From positions 3,672,501-3,736,500 of the forward strand of contig NZ_CP117411.1 of NCBI RefSeq assembly GCF_028607085.1: a stretch of 64,000 nucleotides of DNA. Reading direction: 5' to 3'. This document shows, piece after piece, positions 20,465-30,489 of this stretch; within the stretch, counting starts at the first letter, position 1; the number at the start of each line of letters is the position of its first letter. The notes under the pieces were generated by a model that ran no database searches, was not told where the DNA came from, and saw only the letters and a program-made list of their open reading frames with translations. This DNA comes from Sphingomonas naphthae (GTDB taxonomy: Bacteria; Pseudomonadota; Alphaproteobacteria; Sphingomonadales; Sphingomonadaceae). The position numbers were made by a program, and so were the translations under genes.

Positions 20465-20480
20465 AGCGGGCCATCCGCGC

Positions 20481-21296
20481 ATGATCGCCGGGCTGCACTA
20501 CGAACTTGGCGGGCGGGAGGACGGCCCGGTGGTGCTGTTCTCCTCCGGGCTCGGCGGATCGGGCGGCTATTGGGCGCCCAACCTGCCCGCCTTCGCCCGC
20601 GATTATCGCACCCTCACCTACGATCAGCGCGGCACCGGCCGGTCGGATCGCGTGCTTCAGGATCCGTTGTCGATCGAGGCGATGGCGGACGATATCCTTG
20701 CCCTGCTCGACGGGCTCGGCATCGAAAAGGTCCATCTCGTCGGCCATGCGCTGGGCGGGATCATCGGCCTCGCGCTGGCGCTGAAGGCGCCCGAGCGGCT
20801 CGACAAACTGGTCGTCATCAACGGCTGGGCGACGCCCGATCCGCATCTGCTGCGCTGTTTCGAAACGCGGCTGGCGCTGCTGGCGGATAGTGGCCCGCGC
20901 GCCTTCCTGCGCGCCCAGCCGATCTTCCTCTACCCCGCCACCTGGATCTCGCAGAACAGCGCGCAGATCGAGGCGGAGGAGCCGCACCATCTGGCGGCGA
21001 TGCCCACCCCCGCCGCGATCGCCCGGCGCATCCAGGCGCTGCTCGCGTTCGACAGCTCGGCCCGGCTGCGCGACATTCCCCACCCCGTGCTGGCGGTGGC
21101 GGCGGCGGACGACATGCTGACCCCGGCCACCACCTCGGCCCGTCTCGCCGAGGGGCTGCCCCATGGCAAGCTCGTGACGATGCCGTGGGGCGGCCACGCC
21201 TGCAACATCACCCATCCCGCGCATTTCGACCGGCTGGTGCTGGATTTCCTCCGCATCGCCGCCCCGCGCAGACAACGTTTCAAGGGAGTGTCCTGA
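20481..21296 (+). CDS. rutD: RutD, carbamate/aminoacrylate hydrolase
   Basis: A 271-residue alpha/beta-hydrolase-fold protein of uracil catabolism. Family-specific blocks: SSGLGGSGGYW, YDQRGTGRSD, VINGWATPDPHLLRCFETR, FLYPATWIS and GGHACNITHPAHF. The nucleophile elbow reads GHALG with alanine where most relatives have serine. E. coli RutD also has GHALG, so this is a family trait rather than a defect. The ATG at 20481 is chosen because upstream codons are repeat sequence. Confidence 0.94.
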   Translation: MIAGLHYELGGREDGPVVLFSSGLGGSGGYWAPNLPAFARDYRTLTYDQRGTGRSDRVLQDPLSIEAMADDILALLDGLGIEKVHLVGHALGGIIGLALALKAPERLDKLVVINGWATPDPHLLRCFETRLALLADSGPRAFLRAQPIFLYPATWISQNSAQIEAEEPHHLAAMPTPAAIARRIQALLAFDSSARLRDIPHPVLAVAAADDMLTPATTSARLAEGLPHGKLVTMPWGGHACNITHPAHFDRLVLDFLRIAAPRRQRFKGVS

Positions 21297-21299
21297 ACC

Positions 21300-22358
<1,059 letters not shown>

Positions 22359-22360
22359 TA

Positions 22361-23266
22361 TCAGACCGGACAATCCTCCTGCTCATCCCGTGGCGCCGCG
22401 ACCTCGATCACGCCGCGCGCCACCTTGGCCGTCACCGGCGTGTTGACGGTCACCTCGCCGTCGATCGAGATGGGGAGCGGCGGGATGGTCTCGATCCGCA
22501 TTTCCCGGCCGCGATATTCGACGACCGTGTCCTTCATGCTGCGGTGGCGCAGGATCGCGAGCAGCCAGCTCCACGCCAGGCGGCGCTTCACCTTGCCGAC
22601 GACGACCTGCACCACGATCTCGCCGCTGTCGACCTGCGCGTCGACCAGTTCGGTGCCGCCATGATAGGCGCCGTTGGCGATTCGCACCTCGAGCGCCTCG
22701 GTCTCGCTGCGGGTATGGCCGTCGTCAACGATCAGGTGGAAGGGCTTGAAGCGGAAGGACTGGATCGCCGCCCAGGTGAGATAGCCGGGCCGCCCGGCGA
22801 CCTTCTTCAGATTGTGCGGCACCGTCTGCGCGATGAGCGGCGAGATGCCGATCGCGGCGCAATTGGCGTAATAATCGCCGTCGATCATGCCGAGATCGAT
22901 GCGGCGGCGCTGGCCGGTCGCGATCACGTCGATCGCGCCATCGATGTCGAGCGGGATGCACAAAGATCGGGCGAAGCTGTTGGCGGTGCCGAACGGCAGC
23001 AGCGCGAAGACGCAATCGGTGCCGACCAGATAATCGACCGAGGAGGAAAGCGATCCGTCGCCGCCGCCGACGATCACCATCGGCGCGCCGTCCGCCACGG
23101 CCTGCTTGACGGTGGGCACCAGCTGGTCGGGATCGGTCAACGCGTGGGTGGCGATCAGGTCGATGCCCGCCGCCTTCAGCTTGGTGCACGCCTCGCGGAA
23201 CAGCTTCTGCCCGCGCCGCGCCTTGGCGTTGACGATCAGGACGGCGGAGCGGGGCAGATCGGACAT
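22361..23266 (-). CDS. Diacylglycerol kinase family lipid kinase (YegS-like)
   Basis: A 301-residue protein with the lipid-kinase catalytic fold. Signatures: VLIVNAKARRGQKLFREA at the N-terminus, nucleotide-binding VIVGGGDGSLSSSVDYL, and LPFGTANSFARSL. The substrate could be diacylglycerol, a sphingoid base or another lipid; sequence alone does not decide. In a sphingolipid-containing lineage a sphingoid substrate is conceivable. The ATG at 23266 is preferred over a longer frame that runs through the hemB promoter region. Convergent with rutA, 2 bp apart. Confidence 0.86.
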   Translation of the reverse strand: MSDLPRSAVLIVNAKARRGQKLFREACTKLKAAGIDLIATHALTDPDQLVPTVKQAVADGAPMVIVGGGDGSLSSSVDYLVGTDCVFALLPFGTANSFARSLCIPLDIDGAIDVIATGQRRRIDLGMIDGDYYANCAAIGISPLIAQTVPHNLKKVAGRPGYLTWAAIQSFRFKPFHLIVDDGHTRSETEALEVRIANGAYHGGTELVDAQVDSGEIVVQVVVGKVKRRLAWSWLLAILRHRSMKDTVVEYRGREMRIETIPPLPISIDGEVTVNTPVTAKVARGVIEVAAPRDEQEDCPV

Positions 23267-23343
23267 GGTGACGGTAACGCAACAATCGCGCTTTGGTCCC
23301 GCATGCTCGACAAAATCGGGGGCGGGGGCGTAGGGCGGCAGGC

Positions 23344-24336
23344 ATGACCGCCAGCTTCCCCGCCCTCCGCCTCCGCCGTACCCGCCGCACCGCCTGGAGC
23401 CGGGCGATGGTCGCCGAGACACATCTGTCGCCCGCGAACCTCATCTGGCCCCTGTTCGTGACCGAGGGGCGCGACGTGGAGGAGCCGATCGCGACCCTGC
23501 CCGGCGTGTCGCGCTGGTCGATCGACCGGGTGGGCGCGCGCGCGAAGGAAGCCGAGGCGCTCGGCATCCCGTGCATCGCGCTGTTCCCCAACACGCCGCG
23601 CGAACTGCGGACCGAGCGGGGTGAGGAAGCGCTCAATCCCAACAATCTGATGTGCCGCGCGATCCGGGCGATCAAGGATGCGGCGCCGGGCGTGGGGATC
23701 CTCACCGACGTGGCGCTCGACCCTTATACGGCGCACGGGCACGACGGGCTGGTGGACGCGGCCGGTTACGTCCTCAACGACGAGACGAGCGAACTGCTGG
23801 TCGAGCAGGCGCTGGTGCAGGCGCGGGCGGGGGCGGATATCGTGGCGCCGTCGGACATGATGGACGGGCGGGTCGGCGCGATCCGCGCGGCGCTGGAGGG
23901 CGAGGGGCTCGGCCATGTCCAGATCATGGCCTATGCCGCCAAATATGCCTCGGCCTTCTACGGCCCGTTCCGCGACGCGGTGGGCTCGCGTGGGCTGCTC
24001 AAGGGCGACAAGCGCGGTTACCAGATGGACCCGGCCAATGCCGAGGAAGCGCTGCGCGAGGTGGCGCTCGATCTGGCTGAGGGCGCGGACAGCGTGATGG
24101 TGAAGCCTGGGCTGCCCTATCTCGACATCGTCGCCCGCGTGAAGGCGCGGTTCGAGGTGCCGGTGTTCGCCTATCAGGTGTCGGGCGAATATGCGATGAT
24201 CGAGGCGGCGGTCGCGGCGGGCGCGGGCGATCGCGACGCGCTGGTGCTGGAGACGCTGATGGCCTTCCGCCGCGCCGGCTGTTCGGGCGTGCTGACCTAT
24301 CATGCGGCGCATGCGGCGCGACTGATGCGGGGCTGA
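23344..24336 (+). CDS. hemB: Delta-aminolevulinic acid dehydratase
   Basis: A 330-residue porphobilinogen synthase in tetrapyrrole and haem synthesis. Active-site lysines are visible in GDKRGYQMDPAN and SVMVKPGLPYLD. LTDVALDPYTAHGHDGL is the metal-region block, here the Asp-rich (magnesium-type) form rather than the cysteine-rich zinc form. The ATG at 23344 (MTASFPALRLRR) is preferred to an upstream in-frame start. Divergent from the lipid-kinase gene across 77 bp. Confidence 0.96.
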   Translation: MTASFPALRLRRTRRTAWSRAMVAETHLSPANLIWPLFVTEGRDVEEPIATLPGVSRWSIDRVGARAKEAEALGIPCIALFPNTPRELRTERGEEALNPNNLMCRAIRAIKDAAPGVGILTDVALDPYTAHGHDGLVDAAGYVLNDETSELLVEQALVQARAGADIVAPSDMMDGRVGAIRAALEGEGLGHVQIMAYAAKYASAFYGPFRDAVGSRGLLKGDKRGYQMDPANAEEALREVALDLAEGADSVMVKPGLPYLDIVARVKARFEVPVFAYQVSGEYAMIEAAVAAGAGDRDALVLETLMAFRRAGCSGVLTYHAAHAARLMRG

Positions 24337-24661
24337 TCGCAGCCGGTTAACCATTCCGCATTTATTGCATAATATGTGACGGCCCGGCTGTGGCCCCGCA
24401 CGTCGCGTGGCGTCTTCGCAGAGAAGGGGACGGGGCGACATGCGGACCAGTGGGGCGGCCATCATGGGGTCGGAGGCGACTTATCCCCCGATTTTGCACC
24501 CAATCCCATCCATAATGGAGCAAATCATTCGCCCGGCGGTTGACCGTGCGGCGGCTCTGCGCCTGCATCCAAGGCACTGGCTCATCCGGGAACATCGTGC
24601 CTCGCACCTGCATTCCATGTCTGCCCTCGCTCCGCGAGACAGAGAGCGGGTGGAGCGCAAA
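24337..24661. other. 325-bp gap before glycosyltransferase gene
   Basis: Less GC-rich than its surroundings, e.g. CATTTATTGCATAATATGTG (24358-24377). The frame of the following gene is open through most of it, so a longer protein cannot be excluded, but the translated sequence has no glycosyltransferase character. It probably holds a promoter and leader; I see no gene or repeat. Confidence 0.5.
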
Positions 24662-25870
24662 TTGAGCATTTTGCACATAATTGCATCCGCCGATCCGGCC
24701 GATGGCGGCCCGATCGAGGCGATCCGCCGGCAGGAGGAAGCGACCGGCGCGGGGGCACCCGACGCGCCGTTGCGCGAACTGGTGACGCTCGACCGGCCCG
24801 ACGCGCCCTTCCTCGCCGACTTCCCGATCCCGATCCACGCGCTCGGCCGCCCCGGCGCCAAAAAGGTGACGGGCTGGCGCCATCCGTTCGATCGGTTGCG
24901 CTATTCGCCCGATTACGTGCCGTGGCTGCGCGCCAACATCCATCGCTTCGATGCGGTGGTGGTGCATGGCCTGTGGAATTATTCGGTCTTCGCCGCCTCG
25001 CGCGTGCTGCCGGGATCGGGCGTGCCCTATTTCGTCTTCACCCACGGCATGATGGACCCCTATTTCCGGCGGCAATATCCGCTCAAGCATGTCGCCAAGC
25101 AGGCGCTGTGGCTGGGTGCCGAGGGACGGCTGCTGGAGGGCGCGTCGAGCGTATTCTTCACTTGCGAGGAGGAACGCCGCCTCGCCCGCACCTCCTTCTT
25201 CGGGCATCGTTATCGCGAGACGGTGGTAGGCTTCGGCACGGCCGAGCCGCCGGCCGCCGACCCGACCGACGGCGCGGCGCTGGAGGAGGCCGTGTCGGGT
25301 CTCGACGGCTCGCCCTTCCTGCTGTTCCTCAGCCGCATCCATCCCAAGAAGGGCTGCGACGATCTGATCGCGGGTTTCGCCAGGGTCGCCGGGATGCGAC
25401 CCGAACTGAAGCTGGTGGTCGCCGGGCCGGACGCGACCAACTGGCGGCCCGCGCTGGAGGCGCGGGCGGCGGCGGCGGGTGTCGCGCATCGCATCCTGTG
25501 GCCGGGTCCGCTCTACGACCAGGCGAAATGGGCGGCGATGCGCGCGGCCGAAGCCTTCATCCTGCCCTCGCATCAGGAGAATTTCGGCATCGCCGTGGCG
25601 GAGGCGCTGGCCTGCGCCACGCCGGTGCTCATCACCGATCAGGTCAATATCTGGCGCGAGATCGACGAGGCCGGCGCGGGTTTCATCACGAGTGACGATG
25701 TCGGCGGGGTTGCCCGCGTGTTGCGGCGCTGGTTTGCACTGGACGAGGCCAAGCGCGCGGAGATGCGCGCGGCGGCGCGGCATCTGTTCATCGATCGCTT
25801 CAGCGTGGCGGAGACGGCGCCGCAATTGCTGCGCACGATGGCGGCGATGGCGGGCCACGCCCGCATCTGA
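24662..25870 (+). CDS. Glycosyltransferase, GT4 family
   Basis: A 402-residue GT-B enzyme that should transfer a sugar from a nucleotide donor during surface polysaccharide synthesis. N-terminal fold starts LSILHIIASADPADGGPIEA. The acceptor region includes VVHGLWNYS and FVFTHGMMDPYF. The donor-binding C-terminal domain has LLFLSRIHPKKGCDDLI and the E(x7)E motif ENFGIAVAEALACATPVLIT. I chose TTG at 24662 because GGAG lies upstream and the family usually starts here; ATGs at 24617 or 24407 are alternatives. Donor and acceptor unknown. Confidence 0.82.
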   Translation: MSILHIIASADPADGGPIEAIRRQEEATGAGAPDAPLRELVTLDRPDAPFLADFPIPIHALGRPGAKKVTGWRHPFDRLRYSPDYVPWLRANIHRFDAVVVHGLWNYSVFAASRVLPGSGVPYFVFTHGMMDPYFRRQYPLKHVAKQALWLGAEGRLLEGASSVFFTCEEERRLARTSFFGHRYRETVVGFGTAEPPAADPTDGAALEEAVSGLDGSPFLLFLSRIHPKKGCDDLIAGFARVAGMRPELKLVVAGPDATNWRPALEARAAAAGVAHRILWPGPLYDQAKWAAMRAAEAFILPSHQENFGIAVAEALACATPVLITDQVNIWREIDEAGAGFITSDDVGGVARVLRRWFALDEAKRAEMRAAARHLFIDRFSVAETAPQLLRTMAAMAGHARI

Positions 25871-25873
25871 CTT

Positions 25874-27544
25874 TCAGGGGGAGATGAGGCCGATCGCGGT
25901 ATCGTTGCGTGGATCTGGCGTCTCGGCCCGCCAGCGCACCGACCCCAGCGGGCGCTCGAGACGGCGGCGGACGCGGCCCGGCCCAGTCAGGCTGTTGTAG
26001 CGATCGGCTACCGCCTGGATCGTGCGATCGGCATGGGTGAAGCGGGTGCGCTGGCGGAGATAATCCTGCCACGTGGGGAAATGAAATCGCTCGGTCCATA
26101 GCGCCGCATCGGCGATGTCGCGGGCGATCGACCAGTCGAACGCACCGTTGCGCAGCCGTACCCCCTGTAGGCCCAACATCGCATCATAGAAGATGCGTGC
26201 TTCGTCCGGATCGACGCGATAGTCGATCTCGACGATCACCGGGCCGCTGCGGGCGGTGATCGCCAGCGCCACCTCGGGCTCGTGGCTGATCTCGACGATG
26301 CCGGTGTCGTCGCCCATCGGCTTGGCGATGGGGATGACGAGGCCCAGCAGCGGCAGCAGGAGCATGCCGACGCCGGAGCCCATCAGGGCGATGCCGACGC
26401 CGTGGTCGGCGGTGACGGCGCCCCAGGCCCAAGATCCGAAGGCGATGCCGCCGGTCAGCGAGGATTGATACCAGGCGAGCGAGCGCGCCGCGACCCAGCG
26501 TGGTACGGAGAGCTGCACCGAGACGTTGAGCATCGAGATGGTCAGCATGCTCGCCGCGCCGGCGATGGCGAGCGCGGCGGCGGTGAGCAGCAGATGATGG
26601 CTGAGCCCCGCGACCACCGCCATCGCCCCCATCACCGCCATGGCGATACGGACGGCGGCCTCGGGCGAAAGCCGCTCGCGCACGTCGCTCACCATCAGCG
26701 CGCCGCCGACCGAGCCGATCCCGGTCGCGCCCAGCAGAAGGCCGTAGGTGCCGGCATTGCCGTGGAGCAGATCGCGCGCGACGAGCGGGGTCAATGCGGC
26801 GATGCCGGCGCTCATCGTGCCGAAGGCGGCGGCGCGCACCATCACCACCCTCACCGAAGGGGCATGGAGGGCGTAGCGCAGGCCGGAGACGATCGCCCGG
26901 TGAAGCCGCTCGGGCGGCAGGCGTGGAGTCGCGTGCTGACGCCGCCATAAATAGAAGGCGCCCAGCAGCGGCAGGTACATCAGCGCATTGGTGGCGAAGG
27001 CGGCCTTCGCCCCGAAGGCGAGCACGACCGCGCCGCCCACCGCCGGGCCGAAACTGCGCGCGATATTGTAGCTGACCGCGCCCAGCGAGACCGCCGCCGG
27101 CAGATGGGCGGCCGGCACCTGCTCGCTGATCGAACTCTGCCAGGCCGGGCTGTAGAGCGCCACGCCGCCACCGATCAGGAAGCAGAAGGCGAGCAGCACC
27201 CATGGGCCGGCGAGGCCGAGCGTCGCCAGCACGGTCAGCGTCGCGGCGGCCAGGGTGGAGAAGGCGAGGCCGGCCATGGCGATCTTGCGGCGATCGAACA
27301 TGTCGGCGATGGCGCCGGCGGGCACCGCGACCAGCATCAGCGGCAGCATCAAGGCGGTCTGCACCAGCGCCACCATCTCGGGCGAGGCGAGCCGCGTCAT
27401 CTCCCACGCCGCCGCGACGCCCAGCACGAGCTGGCCGAAGTTCGACAGGACGCTGGCCGACCAGATGCTGCGGAAGGTCTTGTCGCGCAGCGGCTGGAGC
27501 GCGGCCCAGCCCGTCGTCGATTGCCCGTGCGCGGCGTCGCCCAT
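25874..27544 (-). CDS. MFS exporter with C-terminal ABM-like domain (MFS_3/EntS type)
   Basis: A 556-residue transporter. Residues about 20-410 form a 12-helix major facilitator domain with LRDKTFRSIWSASVLSNFG, PAGAIADMFDRRKIAMAGL and ALYSPAWQSSISEQVP. From about 425 on is a soluble domain (VIVEIDYRVDPDEARIFYDAML, with HFPTWQDYLRQRTRFTHAD) resembling an antibiotic-biosynthesis monooxygenase/ferredoxin-fold tail. This two-part design is typical of the MFS_3 (transmembrane secretion effector) family, which includes siderophore exporters. Substrate unknown; not obviously part of the neighbouring catabolic unit. Confidence 0.86.
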   Translation of the reverse strand: MGDAAHGQSTTGWAALQPLRDKTFRSIWSASVLSNFGQLVLGVAAAWEMTRLASPEMVALVQTALMLPLMLVAVPAGAIADMFDRRKIAMAGLAFSTLAAATLTVLATLGLAGPWVLLAFCFLIGGGVALYSPAWQSSISEQVPAAHLPAAVSLGAVSYNIARSFGPAVGGAVVLAFGAKAAFATNALMYLPLLGAFYLWRRQHATPRLPPERLHRAIVSGLRYALHAPSVRVVMVRAAAFGTMSAGIAALTPLVARDLLHGNAGTYGLLLGATGIGSVGGALMVSDVRERLSPEAAVRIAMAVMGAMAVVAGLSHHLLLTAAALAIAGAASMLTISMLNVSVQLSVPRWVAARSLAWYQSSLTGGIAFGSWAWGAVTADHGVGIALMGSGVGMLLLPLLGLVIPIAKPMGDDTGIVEISHEPEVALAITARSGPVIVEIDYRVDPDEARIFYDAMLGLQGVRLRNGAFDWSIARDIADAALWTERFHFPTWQDYLRQRTRFTHADRTIQAVADRYNSLTGPGRVRRRLERPLGSVRWRAETPDPRNDTAIGLISP

Positions 27545-27890
27545 GCCGTCCCCTCTTGCGTCTTTGCACCGGACCTATCGCCGCCGCAGGACGATGGCCA
27601 GTTCCGTCGCCAAATGTTGCCTGCAAAACGTGCGGGCGTTACGAACCGAAAGATATTACTTTCATAGTATAACCCTATGCAATTTAGACATACCGATCAT
27701 GTTGCAATTCAAAAGAAAAGTCGGTTTTTCATTCGGCTAATTGAATACTTCAGCATGTTGAATATCGATCGCTATCGGGCTGCGATTAGTCTCAAAAATG
27801 GCCAATCCGTCCGAAAAATTGGCGGCATTCTTGTTGACTCTCTCCAGGGGTTCCGTGAGCATGCCGGAAAAGATGGAGGAGATGATGGCG
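27545..27890. other. AT-rich divergent regulatory region
   Basis: A 346-bp gap between the MFS gene and the IclR gene. From about 27640 to 27830 it is strikingly AT-rich for this genome. Visible elements: GAAAG-ATATTA-CTTTC palindrome (27648-27663), a TATAAC box about 27669, and a CATGTTG motif repeated at about 27698 and 27754. It likely carries both divergent promoters and perhaps the IclR operator. The frame of the IclR gene is open into it from 27798. Confidence 0.6.
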
Positions 27891-28688
27891 ATGCTCAGGA
27901 AGCCGGCGAAGGCGAAAGCCGCACAACGCGTGATCGAGGTTCTCGATTTTTTCGACGAGCAGCACCGGCAGGCGTCCGTGATGGACATCGCCCGGAAGTA
28001 TAATCGCCCGCAGTCCAGCACGTCCGAGCTGCTGGCGAGTCTCGTCGATCTCGGCCTGCTCTACAAGGATGCCGCCTCGCGCTCCTACACGCTCACGCCG
28101 CGCGCCGCGATCATCGGATCGCTGTCGCAGCCGCGCCTCGTTCGGGACGGCTCGCTGGCGCGGCTGGTCGACGATCTGCGCAGCCAGACGGGCCATGGCG
28201 TGGTGGTGATCGGCATGGTCGGCCCCAACGCGCAGCTCTTCCGCTGGAAGCCGGGCGTGGTGTCGCAGGAAGCTGTGCCGGGCAGTGGGCTGGCGGGCGG
28301 CGCGCAGGATCGCCTCTGTTCCACCGCGGCCGGCTGGCTGCTGCTCTCGACCCTGCCGACCCAGCGCCGCGAAGGGCTGCTGCGCCGGCTGAACGCAGAG
28401 GCCGCCGACGAGGACAAATTCCACCACGGCGAGATGAGCGCCCGGATCGAGGAATGCGGCCGCCAGGGCTTCGCGATCGGCCCGGCGGGCTTCGGCGAGG
28501 ATGCCTCGCTGGTCACGATCCTGCTGCCGGGCGAGCCGCATGACCGGCCGATGGCGATCGGTTTTGTCTATCGCCCGTCCGACATGATCGACGCCAAGGC
28601 GCTGGCCGCCGTGCTGCAACGATCGGTGCAGCATCGCATGACGGCGGCGAGCGATATCGGCGCGCTCTCGATCGCCAACGCGGCCTGA
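27891..28688 (+). CDS. IclR family transcriptional regulator
   Basis: A 265-residue regulator. N-terminal winged helix: AAQRVIEVLDFFDEQ, then SVMDIARKYNRPQSSTSELL (recognition helix) and LGLLYKDAASRSYTLTPRA (wing). C-terminal effector domain: GHGVVVIGMVGPNAQLFRW, then CSTAAGWLLLS. A Shine-Dalgarno GGAGGAG lies 9 nt before the ATG at 27891; upstream in-frame ATGs at 27798 and 27861 are alternatives. Stands 28 bp before two dehydrogenase genes, which it probably controls along with the receptor gene. Confidence 0.85.
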   Translation: MLRKPAKAKAAQRVIEVLDFFDEQHRQASVMDIARKYNRPQSSTSELLASLVDLGLLYKDAASRSYTLTPRAAIIGSLSQPRLVRDGSLARLVDDLRSQTGHGVVVIGMVGPNAQLFRWKPGVVSQEAVPGSGLAGGAQDRLCSTAAGWLLLSTLPTQRREGLLRRLNAEAADEDKFHHGEMSARIEECGRQGFAIGPAGFGEDASLVTILLPGEPHDRPMAIGFVYRPSDMIDAKALAAVLQRSVQHRMTAASDIGALSIANAA

Positions 28689-28716
28689 TCTTCACGCCGC
28701 GATCTCGGGGGACGGA

Positions 28717-29469
28717 ATGACGACATCTCTGGCGGGCCGCGTGGCCCTGGTGACCGGCGCCTCGTCGGGCATCGGCGCGGCGGCGGCGCTCGCCCTGGCC
28801 GAAGCGGGCGCGCGCGTCGCCATGTCGGCGCGGCGCGGCGACCGGCTGGCGGCGCTGGTCGCGCGGATCGAGGCGGCCGGGGGCGAGGCGCTCGCCATCA
28901 CCAGCGACGTCGCCGACGAGGCCTCGGCGACAGGCGCGGTCGAGGCGACGATCGCGCATTTCGGGCGGATCGACATCCTCGTCAATTCGGCGGGCATCAT
29001 CCAGGCAGGCGGGATCGAGGGCACCAATCTCGACGAATATCGCCGGGTGATGGACGTAAATCTGATGGGCACGGTCTATAGCTGCCGCGCGGCGATCCCG
29101 GCGATGAAGGCGCAAGGGTTCGGCGACATCATCAACATCTCGTCGCAGGCGGGGCGCAAGTCGGCGTCGGTGTTCAACGCCTATTCGGCCAGCAAGCATG
29201 CGCTGAATTCGATGTCGGACGCGATGCGGCAGGAAGTCGGCCAATCCGGCATCCGCGTCTGCGTGCTGATGCCGGGCGCCACCAGCACCGATGTCGCCGA
29301 CGGGATGAGCGATCCGGCGATGCGCGACATGATGAAGGCGCACGTCACCAAGGACGGCGCGGTGTCGCCCGCCGAGATCGCCGCCGGCGTGGTGTTCGTC
29401 GCCGCCCTGCCGCCGCATGTGAACGTCGATCTCTTCTCCATCCGCCCGACGATCGACACCTCCGCCTGA
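28717..29469 (+). CDS. Short-chain dehydrogenase/reductase
   Basis: A 250-residue classical SDR oxidoreductase. Cofactor site VTGASSGIGAAAALALAEAG, with R39/R40 after the second strand (MSARRGDR) suggesting NADP(H). Catalytic residues: Ser in NISSQAGRKS, Tyr/Lys in NAYSASKHAL, plus the NSAG motif. Substrate unknown; alcohol/ketone interconversion within the catabolic region. 30 bp before another SDR gene. Confidence 0.88.
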   Translation: MTTSLAGRVALVTGASSGIGAAAALALAEAGARVAMSARRGDRLAALVARIEAAGGEALAITSDVADEASATGAVEATIAHFGRIDILVNSAGIIQAGGIEGTNLDEYRRVMDVNLMGTVYSCRAAIPAMKAQGFGDIINISSQAGRKSASVFNAYSASKHALNSMSDAMRQEVGQSGIRVCVLMPGATSTDVADGMSDPAMRDMMKAHVTKDGAVSPAEIAAGVVFVAALPPHVNVDLFSIRPTIDTSA

Positions 29470-29499
29470 CCCAAAGGCACTCCGGCACGAAGGATCGGT

Positions 29500-30288
29500 A
29501 TGCGACTGAAGGACAAGATCGCCGTCATCACCGGCGCGGGATCGGGCATGGGCCGCGCGATGGCGCAATTGTTCGCGGCCGAAGGCGCGCGGCTGGTGCT
29601 GGCCGATATCAGCGGCGGGCAGAATGCGGTGGCCGAGGCAATCGGCGCGGCGGCGATCGCGGTCCACGCCGATGTCGCGGTCGAGAGTGACGTTCAGGCG
29701 ATGATCGCCACCGGCGAGGCGAAATTCGGGCGGATCGACGTGCTGTGCAACAATGCCGGCTTCGGCGGCGGCATGGCCCCGCTCCACGAACAGACGACCG
29801 AGGCGTGGGATCGGGTGCATTCGGTCAATCTGCGCGGCGTGTTCTTCGGGATGAAGCATGGCGTGATCTCCATGCTGAAGACGGGCGGCGGATCGATCGT
29901 GAACACCACCTCGGCCTCGGGCATCGTCGGCTGGAAGGGACACAGCATCTATGGCGCGGCCAAGGCCGGGGTGAACCATCTCACCAGGGCGGCCGCGCTC
30001 GATTATGCCGCCGATGGCATACGGGCGAACGCCGTCGCGCCCGGCACGATCTGGACCGGGCTGGTGCCCGCCTCGCGTGAGTATCCCGTGCCGCCTCCGG
30101 GCGCGCGCCGCCTGCCCGGCATCCCGATCGACCGCTGGGGCCTCGCCACCGAGATCGCCTCGGCCGCCTTGTTCTTCGCCAGCGACGAATCGGCCTATGT
30201 CACCGGCACGGTGCTGCCGGTCGATGGGGGATATTCGATCGGTTTTTCCGGCATGGGCGCGGCCCATTCGGGCGTTTCGGAGGGCTGA
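29500..30288 (+). CDS. Short-chain dehydrogenase/reductase
   Basis: A 262-residue SDR with ITGAGSGMGRAMAQLFAAEG at the N-terminus and an acidic residue ending the second strand (LVLADISGG), pointing to NAD(H). NNAGFGGG, the serine region NTTSASGIVG and the YGAAK active site are present; the C-terminal TGTVLPVDGGYSIG is typical of the fold. Only about 30% of it looks like the preceding SDR, so the two probably act on different substrates or stereoisomers. Confidence 0.9.
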   Translation: MRLKDKIAVITGAGSGMGRAMAQLFAAEGARLVLADISGGQNAVAEAIGAAAIAVHADVAVESDVQAMIATGEAKFGRIDVLCNNAGFGGGMAPLHEQTTEAWDRVHSVNLRGVFFGMKHGVISMLKTGGGSIVNTTSASGIVGWKGHSIYGAAKAGVNHLTRAAALDYAADGIRANAVAPGTIWTGLVPASREYPVPPPGARRLPGIPIDRWGLATEIASAALFFASDESAYVTGTVLPVDGGYSIGFSGMGAAHSGVSEG

Positions 30289-30489
30289 TCGTCCGGCTGT
30301 TCGCCCCGGCGATATCGCGGCCGCGGACCATCTTTGGACTGCCTCCCACGGCGCCGGCAGCATAGGGTTGAAATGGCTTTCGTTTCGGATGCGTCTATAA
30401 CCACGTCATCCGGGGCGACGGATCAAGCACACACAGCGCCACCGGGTGGACCCCGCATAAAAACAGGGCGCGATTTTGGGGAGAATGAC

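Noticed and set aside
20481-21296. RutD as an inactivated hydrolase because its nucleophile elbow reads GHALG
   Set aside because: E. coli RutD has the same alanine, so this is normal for the family.
27677-28003. Small plus-strand open frame across the IclR start
   Set aside because: It overlaps the helix-turn-helix coding part in another frame and shows no recognisable protein features.
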